A stretch of DNA of 35,968 nt, taken from assembly GCA_017961345.1 (NCBI GenBank), contig JAGCXP010000017.1:1-35968 (forward strand), read 5' to 3'. The stretch is from Bacteroidales bacterium. GTDB lineage: Bacteria; Bacteroidota; Bacteroidia; Bacteroidales; UBA932. The notes under the pieces were generated by a model, which saw only the letters and a program-made list of their open reading frames with translations, had not been told where the DNA came from and made no database searches. The translations under genes were made by a program, and so were the position numbers. Each line of letters starts with the position of its first letter. The first letter of the stretch is position 1. This document shows, piece by piece, positions 23,827 to 31,479 of the stretch.

Positions 23827-24039
23827 CTACATGGAGTCGGATTGCATGTCCTGCGAGAGATCTGCAAAGAAATCGTGATCAAGGATGCGACAGATACGCG
23901 CGAGCGAATGGGTGTCGATGGATGGACGTGAGAAAATCTTATAGGCGTTGGCTCGCGTACAACATAGCTGCCGTGAAAAAGCAACGACAGTTAAGCCTTT
24001 TGCGGAAACCACTTCTTGTATGCGACGTCCGATATGCAT
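23827..24039 (-). CDS. Small XRE/HTH DNA-binding protein
   Basis: A 70-aa protein beginning M-H-I-G-R-R-I-Q-E-V and containing V-A-F-S-R-Q-L-C-C-T-R-A-N-A-Y-K-I-F (22-39), a helix-turn-helix of a type widespread in Bacteroidetes (small orphan regulators with a Cys-Cys pair before the recognition helix). H-S-L-A-R-I-C-R-I-L-D-H-D-F-F is the dimer part. The family start fixes the ATG at 24039; longer in-frame extension upstream looks non-coding. It points the same way as the nuclease cassette about 90 bp away and could regulate it. Confidence 0.75.
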   Translation of the reverse strand: MHIGRRIQEVVSAKGLTVVAFSRQLCCTRANAYKIFSRPSIDTHSLARICRILDHDFFADLSQDMQSDSM

Positions 24040-24285
24040 GGGATGTCCTTTTACGTCCTGTCTCCGAGGACAAAAAACAACTACATAAAAGCGTGAGACT
24101 ATTTGCTTGTCCTCCAAAAACCAAGGCATCGCCAAACGCCCGATAAAGTGAAACACAAGAAATACCCTCACGCAGAATAAGTTGTCTAAGGACAAAAATC
24201 CACGAAAGAGCATTGTGTGCTTACGGTCCTTTATCAAAAAAATGGCGATTTTAGGTTCTGGCCGAAGCAAAAATGCTTTTCTTTA

Positions 24286-24312
24286 GCCGAAGGGTTTCTC
24301 TCCTTCGGTTTT
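24286..24312 (+). terminator. Possible plus-strand terminator hairpin
   Basis: A 7-bp perfect stem (24287-24293 with 24302-24308) with an 8-nt loop is followed by TTTT. No plus-strand gene precedes it, so its role is uncertain. Confidence 0.4.
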
Positions 24313-24477
24313 CGAATGCAAACTTACATAAAAAAATTCAAATGGTGGCAGATGGGGCAAATATGTAAAATCGCCTGCGCTAAAATGAATGCTTTGGTTA
24401 AATGCTGAATGTCAAAATGTTGTGCTTCGCATAAATGCTTTGAAGATGCCTCAATGGATACCGCACGGGCCATGCAA

Positions 24478-24559
24478 TAGTCGGAGGGAAAGGTGTTTTC
24501 CGATCATTTGTCCGAAGGACCGCGAAGCGTCTGGAGGAAAACACCTTTCCCTCCGACTA
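24478..24559 (-). repeat. Three-way-junction stem-loop element B (after the GH109 gene)
   Basis: Perfect 24-bp inverted arms (24478-24501 and 24536-24559) flank the 34-nt core (24502-24535). The core is identical, in reverse complement, to that of element C. It lies 23 nt past the stop of the leftward GH109 gene. Read with that gene, the core starts TCCAGACG and contains hairpins CGC-UUC-GCG and GUCC-UUC-GGAC. No T-run follows. Confidence 0.92.
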
Positions 24560-24582
24560 TTAGAGGGGTCAGTTGTACGGAA

Positions 24583-25971
24583 TCAGTAGGCGAACTTCAG
24601 CCCGTCGAGGCGGTTCCATTCACCGCGGGTGAAGTCGGGCATCCGGACGGGCATGGAGCCGTGGGTGATGGACATTTCCGTGAGTTCGACGAGGGAGCTC
24701 CATTCAGCGGCGTCATAGACATCCTGGTCCAACGGGAGGCCGTTGTGGAGGCAATAGATGAGGCGGTATTCCATGATGAAATCCATCCCGCCGTGACCGC
24801 CGACTTTACGGGCGAGGGCCTCGATTTCGCGGGCGAAGGGGACCTTGTAGGCGTTCAGCACCGAGTCGCGACTTTCCTCGCTCATGAACTTCTCGGCATC
24901 GAGGTCGTCGGAACTCAGCACTTCTACGGCATCGCTTCCGAGCGCGAGGCTGGGAATGGGGTATTTGGAGGCGTATCCCTCAGTGCCAACGATCTGATAC
25001 ATACGACTGTACGGGCGCGGGGTCACAACATCGTGCTCCACGAGGATCGTCTTGCCATTGTGGGTGCGGATCAGGGTGGAGGTCAGGTCGCCGTTGGCAT
25101 AGTTGACGGCTCCTTCGCCATGGCGTGCGTCGGCTTTGGCCTGGCCGGAGAAGGCGCCGGAGTCCATGGAAATCAGTTGTTCCATCCGGTCGCCCCGGTG
25201 GATGCCCAGCACCTGGCAGACAGGGCCGATGCCGTGGGTGGGATAGACGTCGCCGTGGTGGTCTTTGTTGTAGGTCATGCGCCAGTCGCCCTGGTACTTG
25301 TCCCACCAAGGGGCGAGGTTGTGGATGTAGGCGCCTTCTACGTGGACGATGTCTCCGAAGACGCCCTGCTGGGCCATGTTCAGGCAGGTCAGTTCGAAGA
25401 AATCATAGCAGCAGTTCTCCAGCATCATGCAGTGCCTGCGCGTCCGCTCGGAGGTGTTCACCAGCGCCCAGCACTCTTGAATGCTGGTTGCGGCCGGCAC
25501 TTCGACGGCCACGTGCTTGCCATGTTCCATCGCATACACCGCCATCCGGGTGTGAAGTTGCCAGGGCACGGCGAGATAGACGAGGTCGATGTCGTCGAGT
25601 TCGCAGAGTTGTTTCCAGCCGTCTTCGCCGGAAAACTCGTGAATGGCTCGGGGAGCGCCCCTTTTCTCGAGGCTTTGCTGGGCTCCCTCAATGCGTTCCG
25701 GAATCGGGTCGCAAAGGGCGACAACGGATGCGTGCTCAATGTAGGGCATGCGACGGGGAACGTACTTGCCCCGGTCTCCGAGGCCGATGATGCCGATGCG
25801 GACCGTCTCGATGGGGTCGCAGGCGAAACCGAGCATACTCTGCTGCCCGGCCGGACGGGCAGGGGTATTATAAATGATGGTATGGTCACGGATGGTGTAT
25901 CCGTACTCATCACGACAGGCACAGGCGGCGAGAACGAACGCCGCCAGCAAAAGCACTTTCGTTAATTTCAT
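24583..25971 (-). CDS. GH109-type Gfo/Idh/MocA lipoprotein (putative alpha-N-acetylgalactosaminidase)
   Basis: A 462-aa exported protein. A lipoprotein signal ends in L-A-A-C with Cys17. The Rossmann motif V-R-I-G-I-I-G-L-G-D-R-G-K binds NAD, followed by the Gfo/Idh/MocA fold with E-V-P-A-A-T-S. N-C-C-Y-D-F-F-E-L-T and G-A-Y-I-H-N-L are typical of the GH109 branch, whose members cleave terminal alpha-GalNAc using NAD in an oxidation-elimination mechanism. Glycan or mucin use is an inference. It is third in a leftward operon after ctp and the cyclophilin (33 bp gap). Confidence 0.85.
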   Translation of the reverse strand: MKLTKVLLLAAFVLAACACRDEYGYTIRDHTIIYNTPARPAGQQSMLGFACDPIETVRIGIIGLGDRGKYVPRRMPYIEHASVVALCDPIPERIEGAQQSLEKRGAPRAIHEFSGEDGWKQLCELDDIDLVYLAVPWQLHTRMAVYAMEHGKHVAVEVPAATSIQECWALVNTSERTRRHCMMLENCCYDFFELTCLNMAQQGVFGDIVHVEGAYIHNLAPWWDKYQGDWRMTYNKDHHGDVYPTHGIGPVCQVLGIHRGDRMEQLISMDSGAFSGQAKADARHGEGAVNYANGDLTSTLIRTHNGKTILVEHDVVTPRPYSRMYQIVGTEGYASKYPIPSLALGSDAVEVLSSDDLDAEKFMSEESRDSVLNAYKVPFAREIEALARKVGGHGGMDFIMEYRLIYCLHNGLPLDQDVYDAAEWSSLVELTEMSITHGSMPVRMPDFTRGEWNRLDGLKFAY

Positions 25972-26004
25972 AGGTTATTAGTTGTGGGGGCGTGCTCGCG
26001 GCTG

Positions 26005-26691
26005 CTACTTCGCGGCGGTGCTGTCGGCGGGCGTTTGGCTCGCGGCGGTGCTGTCGGCGGCCTCTTTCGGGGCTTCGGGCTCGACTTTGGTGACGGAGAG
26101 AATGACGACGGGGGTGAGGGGGCAGTCGCGGAAGTTGGTGGGAACGGCGGCAATCTTGTCGATGACATCGAGGCCTTCGACGGTCTGGCCGAAGACGGTG
26201 TATTCACCGTCGAGCTGGGCGCAGTTGTCCGCATCCTGCACGAGATAGAACTGCGAGCCGGAAGAAGCTTTGGTCGGGTTGACGAAATCCCCGCGGCGGG
26301 CGGCGGCGAGGGCGCCTTTGAGGTGGCGGTACTCGGGCCGGATCTCAGCGGGAACGGTGTGGTTCGGTCCGCCGGTGCCCCATTCCTGGACGCGGCTGGT
26401 GTCACGGGTCAGGGGGTCGCCGCTCTGGATCATAAATCCGTTGATGACACGATGGAAAAGGATGCCGTCGAAATAATTTTCGGCGACTAGTTTTTCGAAA
26501 TTTTCCCGGTGCTTGGGGGTGTTCGCGTAGAGTTTCACCCGGATGGTGCCCATCGAGGTGTTGATGTCGTAAAGGGGTTCCATGATGGTTACTTCTTGAT
26601 TTTCAACTTGTTTGTGGCTGCAAGTGCAACGGACGAAAAAGGCCGGCATCAACAGGCAGAGGACGGGAACTAGCAGGAATTTTTTCATCAT
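26005..26691 (-). CDS. Exported cyclophilin-type peptidyl-prolyl isomerase
   Basis: A 228-aa protein with a hydrophobic N-terminal signal; Cys22 or Cys24 may be lipidated, although the lipobox is weak. The cyclophilin domain (about 38-195) has F-H-R-V-I (catalytic Arg81), G-F-M-I-Q-S-G-D-P, S-S-G-S-Q-F-Y-L-V and Y-T-V-F-G-Q-T-V-E-G-L-D. It should catalyse proline cis-trans isomerisation in the periplasm. The Ala/Asp/Ser/Thr tail contains a 10-aa tandem duplication. Only 3 bp separate it from ctp, so the two are co-expressed. Confidence 0.93.
   Translation of the reverse strand: MMKKFLLVPVLCLLMPAFFVRCTCSHKQVENQEVTIMEPLYDINTSMGTIRVKLYANTPKHRENFEKLVAENYFDGILFHRVINGFMIQSGDPLTRDTSRVQEWGTGGPNHTVPAEIRPEYRHLKGALAAARRGDFVNPTKASSGSQFYLVQDADNCAQLDGEYTVFGQTVEGLDVIDKIAAVPTNFRDCPLTPVVILSVTKVEPEAPKEAADSTAASQTPADSTAAK
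26011..26060 (-). repeat. 30-bp-period tandem repeat at the 3' end of the cyclophilin gene
   Basis: An identical 20-bp block, CGCGGCGGTGCTGTCGGCGG, occurs at 26011-26030 and 26041-26060, in frame, encoding the repeated A-D-S-T-A-A tail. Confidence 0.85.
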
Positions 26692-26694
26692 ATG

Positions 26695-28308
26695 TTAATG
26701 ATGCGAAAACAGCCTCTTTAGTTGCTCGTCGTATTTGAGACGGATCTTCACACCCGCCGCCTGGAAATGATACCGAACGGTGAGTTCCTCTTCGATGAAG
26801 GGGATGATTTCCGCTTTTTTCAGGCGGAGGAAGGCCTCTTTGTCCAGTTTGAGGGCATCTTCCAGTTCTTTCAGCGTGCTGCCCACGCTCTCTTCCATCC
26901 CGTCTTTGCGGACGGCCTCGCGCACCTGGTCGAGCAGGGCGACGGCCGATGAGCGGTAGTCGAATTTCTTATCTTTCGCGAAGGCGACGAAGTCCTCGAA
27001 TGTCTCGTCGCTTAAGGAGAACTTTTCGGGTTCGGGCAGGCTGGCGTGGGACTGTACGTAATGCATCGCATAGTCGTCGATGACCCCGTTGAGGACCAGC
27101 GAATAGGTCAGCCGGCTGTAGTTGTTTCCCTCCAGTTCGATGTCCGGGGTAATGCCGCCACCATCCCTGACGATGCGTCCGGACGCGGTGCGGAACTCGT
27201 GGGTGAGCGAATCGGGAATCTGTCCCACGCTTCCGTCTTCGTTGCGCCGGGAATAGTCAATGGCCTGGACGCAGCGTCCGCTGGGCGTGTAGTACTTTGC
27301 AACGGTGATTTTCAACTGGCCGTCATAGGCGAGGGGAACCACGTGCTGGACCAGTCCTTTCCCGTACGAACGTTTGCCGGCAATCACGGCGCGGTCCATA
27401 TCCTGCAGGGCGCCGGAGACGATTTCGGAGGCGGAAGCGCTGCCCGAATCAATCAGGACCGTCAGCGGGAGACGGGTGTCGAGCGGCTCGTATAAAGTCT
27501 TGTATTCCACGGTGTTGCTTTTGCCGAACGCCTTGGCCGTCACGACCAGCGAACCCTTCGGAACGAACAGGCCCACGATGTCGATGGCCTCGCTCATCAT
27601 TCCGCCGCCGTTGCCGCGCAGGTCGTAGACCAGATGTTTCATTCCCTTTTTCTTCAAGGCGACGATGTTCTCTTTCAGCGCCTTGGCCACCCCCTGCGTA
27701 AAGCCGGTCTGGAGGATGTAGCCCGTCGTGTCGTTGTACATGCCGGCATAGAGGATGTCCGGCAGGTGAATGCGCTCCCGGGTGACCGTAATGTTGCAGA
27801 TTTTCCCGCTGCGCACCTTCTTCACCTTGAAGACCACCTTGCTGCCCGGCTTGCCTTTCATCCGCGCGGTGGACTCCTTCGCCGTCAGGTTCAGGACTGG
27901 GTAACCGTCCACTTCGATGATTTCATCGCCGCACTCCAGGCCCGCCTTGACGGCAGGGGAGCCCTCGTACGGCTCGTTGATGACGACATACTTCCCGACA
28001 CTCTTGTGGATGATGGCACCGATGCCGCCGTAGGATTTGGATATCATCATTTCGAAATCCTCATTGTCCTCTTCCGGCACGTAGATGGTGTACGGGTCCA
28101 ATTCTTCGAGCATCGCCGTGATGCCCGCCTTCATCATCCGCTCCGTGGGAATGGTGTCCACATAGGAGGAATAGAGATTTTTCAGGATGGAGTTTTCAAT
28201 TTCCAGCCATTTGCCGAGTTCGAAACTCCGGCTCTGGGCGGAAAGGATTCCCGTTGTCAGCGGCAGCAGAAGCAGGGACAGGATATGGGAAAGAATCTTT
28301 TTATTCAT
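26695..28308 (-). CDS. C-terminal processing peptidase (S41 family)
   Basis: A 537-aa exported serine protease. It has a signal peptide (1-24, ending near A-Q-S), a PDZ domain at about 85-165 (G-G-I-G-A-I-I, A-G-L-E-C-G-D-E-I-I-E-V-D-G) and the S41 catalytic domain: D-L-R-G-N-G-G-G (229-236), S-A-S-A-S-E-I (290-296) carrying the nucleophile, and catalytic Lys317 in S-Y-G-K-G. Such proteases trim or degrade periplasmic proteins by C-terminal recognition. The start at 28308 is fixed by the signal peptide; upstream in-frame codons run through the promoter and tRNA. A consensus promoter lies at 28369-28399. Confidence 0.93.
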   Translation of the reverse strand: MNKKILSHILSLLLLPLTTGILSAQSRSFELGKWLEIENSILKNLYSSYVDTIPTERMMKAGITAMLEELDPYTIYVPEEDNEDFEMMISKSYGGIGAIIHKSVGKYVVINEPYEGSPAVKAGLECGDEIIEVDGYPVLNLTAKESTARMKGKPGSKVVFKVKKVRSGKICNITVTRERIHLPDILYAGMYNDTTGYILQTGFTQGVAKALKENIVALKKKGMKHLVYDLRGNGGGMMSEAIDIVGLFVPKGSLVVTAKAFGKSNTVEYKTLYEPLDTRLPLTVLIDSGSASASEIVSGALQDMDRAVIAGKRSYGKGLVQHVVPLAYDGQLKITVAKYYTPSGRCVQAIDYSRRNEDGSVGQIPDSLTHEFRTASGRIVRDGGGITPDIELEGNNYSRLTYSLVLNGVIDDYAMHYVQSHASLPEPEKFSLSDETFEDFVAFAKDKKFDYRSSAVALLDQVREAVRKDGMEESVGSTLKELEDALKLDKEAFLRLKKAEIIPFIEEELTVRYHFQAAGVKIRLKYDEQLKRLFSHH

Positions 28309-28368
28309 AATAACAAAAACTTCAGGGAGACCAAAGGGCCGAGAGGGGGTAACCTCCCATCGATGGTT

Positions 28369-28399
28369 CAAAGTTAGAGTTTTTCCCCCATAGCACAAA
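28369..28399 (-). promoter_or_regulatory. Promoter of the ctp-cyclophilin-GH109 operon
   Basis: On the minus strand, TTTG (28399-28396), 19 bp, then TAACTTTG (28376-28369). The start is predicted near 28362, with a 54-nt leader. It lies back to back with the tRNA promoter, 5 bp between the -33 boxes. Confidence 0.75.
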
Positions 28400-28404
28400 A
28401 AAAT

Positions 28405-28435
28405 TTTGCGTATTGGAAAAAGTCGCGTATATTTG
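28405..28435 (+). promoter_or_regulatory. Promoter of tRNA-Leu
   Basis: TTTG (28405-28408), 19 bp, then TATATTTG (28428-28435), a full match to the Bacteroidetes consensus. The start is predicted a few bases before the tRNA 5' end at 28447. Confidence 0.8.
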
Positions 28436-28446
28436 CAGTCCCAATC

Positions 28447-28530
28447 GCGGAAGTGGCGAAATGGTAGACGCGCTACTTTGAGGGGGTAGTGGGAGTTTTT
28501 CCTGTGCGAGTTCGAGTCTCGCCTTCCGCA
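28447..28530 (+). tRNA. tRNA-Leu, anticodon GAG
   Basis: Acceptor arms GCGGAAG (28447-28453) and CTTCCGC (28523-28529) pair perfectly, with discriminator A at 28530. The D-arm contains AATGGTAGAC. The anticodon loop TTGAGGG gives GAG, reading leucine CUC/CUU codons. There is a long variable arm as expected for a class II tRNA, and the T-arm GCGAG-TTCGAGT-CTCGC is normal. CCA is not encoded, which is usual in this group. It has its own promoter and terminator. Confidence 0.96.
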
Positions 28531-28532
28531 CA

Positions 28533-28577
28533 AGCCAGTATTCTTGGACAAGATGTCCGGAGTGACTGGCTTTTTTT
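28533..28577 (+). terminator. Terminator after tRNA-Leu
   Basis: AGCCAGT (28533-28539) pairs with ACTGGCT (28565-28571), with an inner GGAC/GTCC helix (28546-28549, 28555-28558). Seven T residues (28571-28577) follow. It separates the tRNA from the FeoB gene. Confidence 0.85.
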
Positions 28578-28627
28578 ATGCCCATCCTGACGGTGACGAT
28601 TGGGGCCCGCCGCAAAGTCATTACAGT

Positions 28628-30601
28628 ATGGAAAAATTCAGTCAAACCCCCTGCAGCGGTACCTGCACAAGTTGCCCTTACCACCAGGCCGCCTGCATGC
28701 AGGAAGTGAAGGGAGAACGTCGGATCGCGGTCTTCTCTACGGAAAACTATCCCGCCTTGCCCGAAGTGGTCGTCTATGGCTTCCGCCGCTGGCATTTCAT
28801 TCCCATCCGCGTCCTGTCCGATTTGTTTACCGTCCGTCCCGACCTGGTGCTGTACCGTGTGGACGCCCTTCGCCGGGAGGAAAGCCTCTTTCCCCTGACC
28901 AAGATGATGGACATACCCATCCGTACGCTGGTGGCCGTGGAACGCTATGACGCATTGCGCGCGAGCAACCACGCCCTGGATGTGGAGGCCCTGTCCCGCT
29001 TGATCGGCATGCCGGTCGTTACGGCCGACAGCCATACGGAAGAGGGGCTGCGGACGGTGCTCAAGGGCTTGGATGCGCTTCTGGACGCGCCCAAACGCAG
29101 GGTCGTGCACATTGATTACGGCCACGACATAGAGAAGGAACTGCTTTGCATCAGCCCCGACCGCTTCACGGCCCTGCGCTTGCTGGAGAAGGAAAACTAC
29201 ATTCTGCCCTATCTCGGGGACGACCACGAAGACATTCTGCGCAAGGCGCAAAAATCCATCGCCCGACTCGAACGCCAATACCACAGCAGCACGACGGACC
29301 TGATCAAAGGCGCCCGCCGTTCCTTCATCAGCGGTGCGTTGCAGGAAACGCTGATTCACAGCGACGACCATTCCGACCACAGTTTCGCCCAACGGGTGGA
29401 CGCCCTGCTGACCAGCCGCATCACGGGCCTGCCGATTCTGGTGGCGGTGCTCTGTGCCATTTTCGAATGCACCTTCGCCCTCGGTGCGTATCCGCAGGGC
29501 TGGATTGAAGACGGGGTGGATGCGCTGAACGGCTGGCTCAGCGCCGTTCTTCCGGCGGGCTGGCTGACGAGCCTGCTCACGGACGGGATTATCCAGGGAT
29601 GCGGGGCCGTCGTTTCCTTCCTGCCGAACATCGTCATTCTCTTTTTCTTCCTCTCGCTGCTGGAAGACTCCGGCTACATGTCCCGCGCTGCCTTCCTGCT
29701 GGACAAACTGATGCACCGGATCGGTCTCCACGGAAAGTCCTTCATCCCGATGATGATCGGCTTCGGCTGCAACGTGCCCGCCATTATGGCCGCCCGCGAT
29801 ATCAAAGACCGCAAGGACCGCGTGCTCACGATGCTGATGATTCCGTTCATGTCCTGCTCGGCCCGCCTGCCGGTGTATATGCTGCTGGTCTCGGCCTTTT
29901 TCGCTCGCTACAAAGCCCTTGCGATGATGGGCATCTACCTGCTGGGCATCCTCCTTTCGATTGCATTCGCCCTGATTATGAAGCGGACGAAATGGTTTCG
30001 CAAGGAAGACGAGGACTACGTCAGCCAGTTGCCGGATTTCCAGCTTCCTACCATTCGCAGCATCAGCGCACATATCTGGGAGCGCACCTCGGATTATCTC
30101 CAGAAAATCACCACGGTCATCCTCGCCGCATCGGTCGTTATCTGGGCTCTCGAGTACTATCCCCGCGAACGTCCCGCCGATGAACCCTATGCTGAAAACT
30201 CCGCCCTCGCCCTGACCGGCAAGGCCATCCAGCCCGTGCTCGAGCCCCTGGGCTTTGACTGGAAGATGAGCGTCTGCCTGCTGACCGGCCTGCCTGCCAA
30301 GGAAGCCATCGTCAGCACGATGGGCATCCTCTACGCGCCCGAGGCTTCGGAGGACAAGCTCGTGGGCAGTATGCAGCATCAGGTCTACCCGGACGGGCCC
30401 CGCAAGGGACAGCCGGTCTTCACGCCTGCCGTCGCCCTGTCGTTCATGGTGTTCGTGCTCCTCTATTTCCCTTGTCTTGCCACCATCGGCGCGCTGGCCA
30501 AGGAAACCGGGCGCAAGTGGGCCGCGTTTACGGTCGTTCACTCGATGGTCCTCGCCTGGGTTGTCGCCTTCCTCGTTTTCCGTCTAGCTCTACTGTTCTG
30601 A
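28628..30601 (+). CDS. feoB: FeoB-like ferrous iron transporter lacking GTPase motifs
   Basis: A 657-aa membrane protein. The transport part is typical FeoB: first gate with S-L-L-E-D-S-G-Y-M-S-R-A-A-F-L and G-F-G-C-N-V-P-A-I-M-A-A-R, P-F-M-S-C-S-A-R-L-P-V-Y, and second gate L-T-G-L-P-A-K-E-A-I-V-S. The N-terminal G-domain is degenerate: no P-loop, no G2 or G3, and the G4 Asn-x-x-Asp position reads V-E-R-Y-D. About 35 residues replace the region from P-loop to switch II. The extreme N-terminus has Cys9-x3-Cys13-x2-Cys16-x6-Cys23. No feoA is nearby. The start at 28628 is chosen because an upstream ATG (28544) lies in the tRNA terminator. Confidence 0.88.
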   Translation: MEKFSQTPCSGTCTSCPYHQAACMQEVKGERRIAVFSTENYPALPEVVVYGFRRWHFIPIRVLSDLFTVRPDLVLYRVDALRREESLFPLTKMMDIPIRTLVAVERYDALRASNHALDVEALSRLIGMPVVTADSHTEEGLRTVLKGLDALLDAPKRRVVHIDYGHDIEKELLCISPDRFTALRLLEKENYILPYLGDDHEDILRKAQKSIARLERQYHSSTTDLIKGARRSFISGALQETLIHSDDHSDHSFAQRVDALLTSRITGLPILVAVLCAIFECTFALGAYPQGWIEDGVDALNGWLSAVLPAGWLTSLLTDGIIQGCGAVVSFLPNIVILFFFLSLLEDSGYMSRAAFLLDKLMHRIGLHGKSFIPMMIGFGCNVPAIMAARDIKDRKDRVLTMLMIPFMSCSARLPVYMLLVSAFFARYKALAMMGIYLLGILLSIAFALIMKRTKWFRKEDEDYVSQLPDFQLPTIRSISAHIWERTSDYLQKITTVILAASVVIWALEYYPRERPADEPYAENSALALTGKAIQPVLEPLGFDWKMSVCLLTGLPAKEAIVSTMGILYAPEASEDKLVGSMQHQVYPDGPRKGQPVFTPAVALSFMVFVLLYFPCLATIGALAKETGRKWAAFTVVHSMVLAWVVAFLVFRLALLF

Positions 30602-30616
30602 TTTTCAGATTGCTTC

Positions 30617-30697
30617 GCGTAGGAGAGGGGGAGGTTTTTCTCCAGACGCTTCGCGGTCCTTCGGACAAATGATCGAAATCCTCTCCCTCTCCTACGC
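30617..30697 (+). repeat. Three-way-junction stem-loop element C (after feoB)
   Basis: Arms 30617-30640 and 30675-30697 are complementary with a few mismatches and flank the 34-nt core 30641-30674, identical to element B. Core hairpins are CGC-TTC-GCG (30647-30655) and GTCC-TTC-GGAC (30656-30666), directly adjacent, flanked by TCCAGA and AAATGATC. It starts 15 nt after the feoB stop, in the same orientation relative to its gene as A and B. Confidence 0.92.
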
Positions 30698-30747
30698 AGG
30701 ATGGTAGAAGATGCTACGCAAAAGGTGGGAAACGAGTGTGGCGGCTA

Positions 30748-30764
30748 ACTGTTTGATAAACAGT
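30748..30764. other. Short palindrome between feoB and efp
   Basis: ACTGTTT-gat-AAACAGT, perfect 7-bp arms. Role unknown; it may extend the efp termination region. Confidence 0.5.
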
Positions 30765-30773
30765 CAAATAACG

Positions 30774-30807
30774 AAAATCGCCCGCACGAAAACGTGCAGG
30801 CGATTTT
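30774..30807 (-). terminator. Terminator between convergent feoB and efp
   Basis: A long stem pairs AAAATCGCC (30774-30782) with GGCGATTTT (30799-30807) and GCACG with CGTGC around an AAAA loop, with one unpaired base on each side (30783 and 30798). The 3' T-rich arm on each strand allows function in both directions. It lies about 57 bp past the efp stop. Confidence 0.8.
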
Positions 30808-30864
30808 GTTTAATCAATTGATTGTCAGGTGGATAGAGGGCACTTGGCGAAGGCGTGCGTCAGG

Positions 30865-31437
30865 CTATTTCACGCGCTGGCCGTAGGAGCGGTCTTCCGT
30901 GTTGACGGTGATGCGCTCGCCCTGCTGGATGAAGAGAGGAACCATGATGATGGCGCCGGTCTCGAGGGTCGCTTCCTTGAGGGCGGAAGTGGAGGCGGTG
31001 TCGCCTTTGACGGCGGGCTCGGTGTAGGTCACTTCCATCTCGACGTAGGTGGGGAGCTCGCAGGTGAGGCATTTCTCTTCTTCGCCGTCCACCCAGAACA
31101 TCATTTCCACGTGCTGGCCTTCCTTCATCAGGTCGGCGTTCTCCACGACGTCGGTGTCGAGGTGAATCTGCTCGTAGGTCTCCTCATGCATGAAGTTGAA
31201 CCCGTCCTCGTCCTTGTAGAGGAACTGGTAGGGGCGACGCTCCACGCTGATGACATCGATGCGCGCACCGGCGGTGAAGGTGTTTTCGAGAATGCGGCCG
31301 TTCTCCAGGTTGCGGAGTTTGGTCTTCACGAAAGCGGGGCCCTTGCCGGGTTTGACATGCTGGAACCACACGATCGAGCAGGGTTTGCCGTTGTAGTTCA
31401 GGTAAAGTCCGTTTTTGAAATCAGCTGTTGTTGCCAT
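30865..31437 (-). CDS. efp: Translation elongation factor P
   Basis: A 190-aa, three-domain, tRNA-shaped factor that relieves ribosome stalling at consecutive prolines. The loop H-V-K-P-G-K-G-P-A-F places the modifiable lysine at Lys32. F-T-A-G-A-R-I-D-V and the C-terminal G-A-I-I-M-V-P-L-F-I-Q-Q-G-E-R-I-T-V-N-T are family hallmarks. No epmA/epmB-type modification gene is seen here. It lies 42 bp after ispH, with no consensus promoter between, so it is probably read with sdhC-cmk-ispH. Confidence 0.97.
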   Translation of the reverse strand: MATTADFKNGLYLNYNGKPCSIVWFQHVKPGKGPAFVKTKLRNLENGRILENTFTAGARIDVISVERRPYQFLYKDEDGFNFMHEETYEQIHLDTDVVENADLMKEGQHVEMMFWVDGEEEKCLTCELPTYVEMEVTYTEPAVKGDTASTSALKEATLETGAIIMVPLFIQQGERITVNTEDRSYGQRVK

Positions 31438-31479
31438 AAAAACTTATCTATAAATTTGGTTTACTCGCTTGGAAATGTC

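Larger units (their letters stand above)
24040..24582. other. Gene-free stretch between the HTH gene and the GH109 gene
   Basis: 543 bp, AT-rich. It holds a hairpin CCGAAGG/CCTTCGG (24287-24293, 24302-24308) followed by TTTT, a small AAGCA/TGCTT hairpin at about 24266-24279, a possible minus-strand -7 box TAAGTTTG (24326-24319), and stem-loop element B at the right end. No convincing gene was seen. Confidence 0.6.

Noticed and set aside
23778..24146. 122-codon rightward open frame opposite the small HTH gene
   Set aside because: Antisense to a recognisable HTH protein and without family features.
28544..28627. Longer FeoB start at 28544
   Set aside because: The ATG lies within the tRNA-Leu terminator hairpin, and the added residues lack conservation features; the Cys-rich start at 28628 is preferred.
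28322..30541. 739-codon leftward open frame opposite the FeoB gene
   Set aside because: Runs through the tRNA and its terminator, has shadow composition, and lies opposite a clear membrane transporter.
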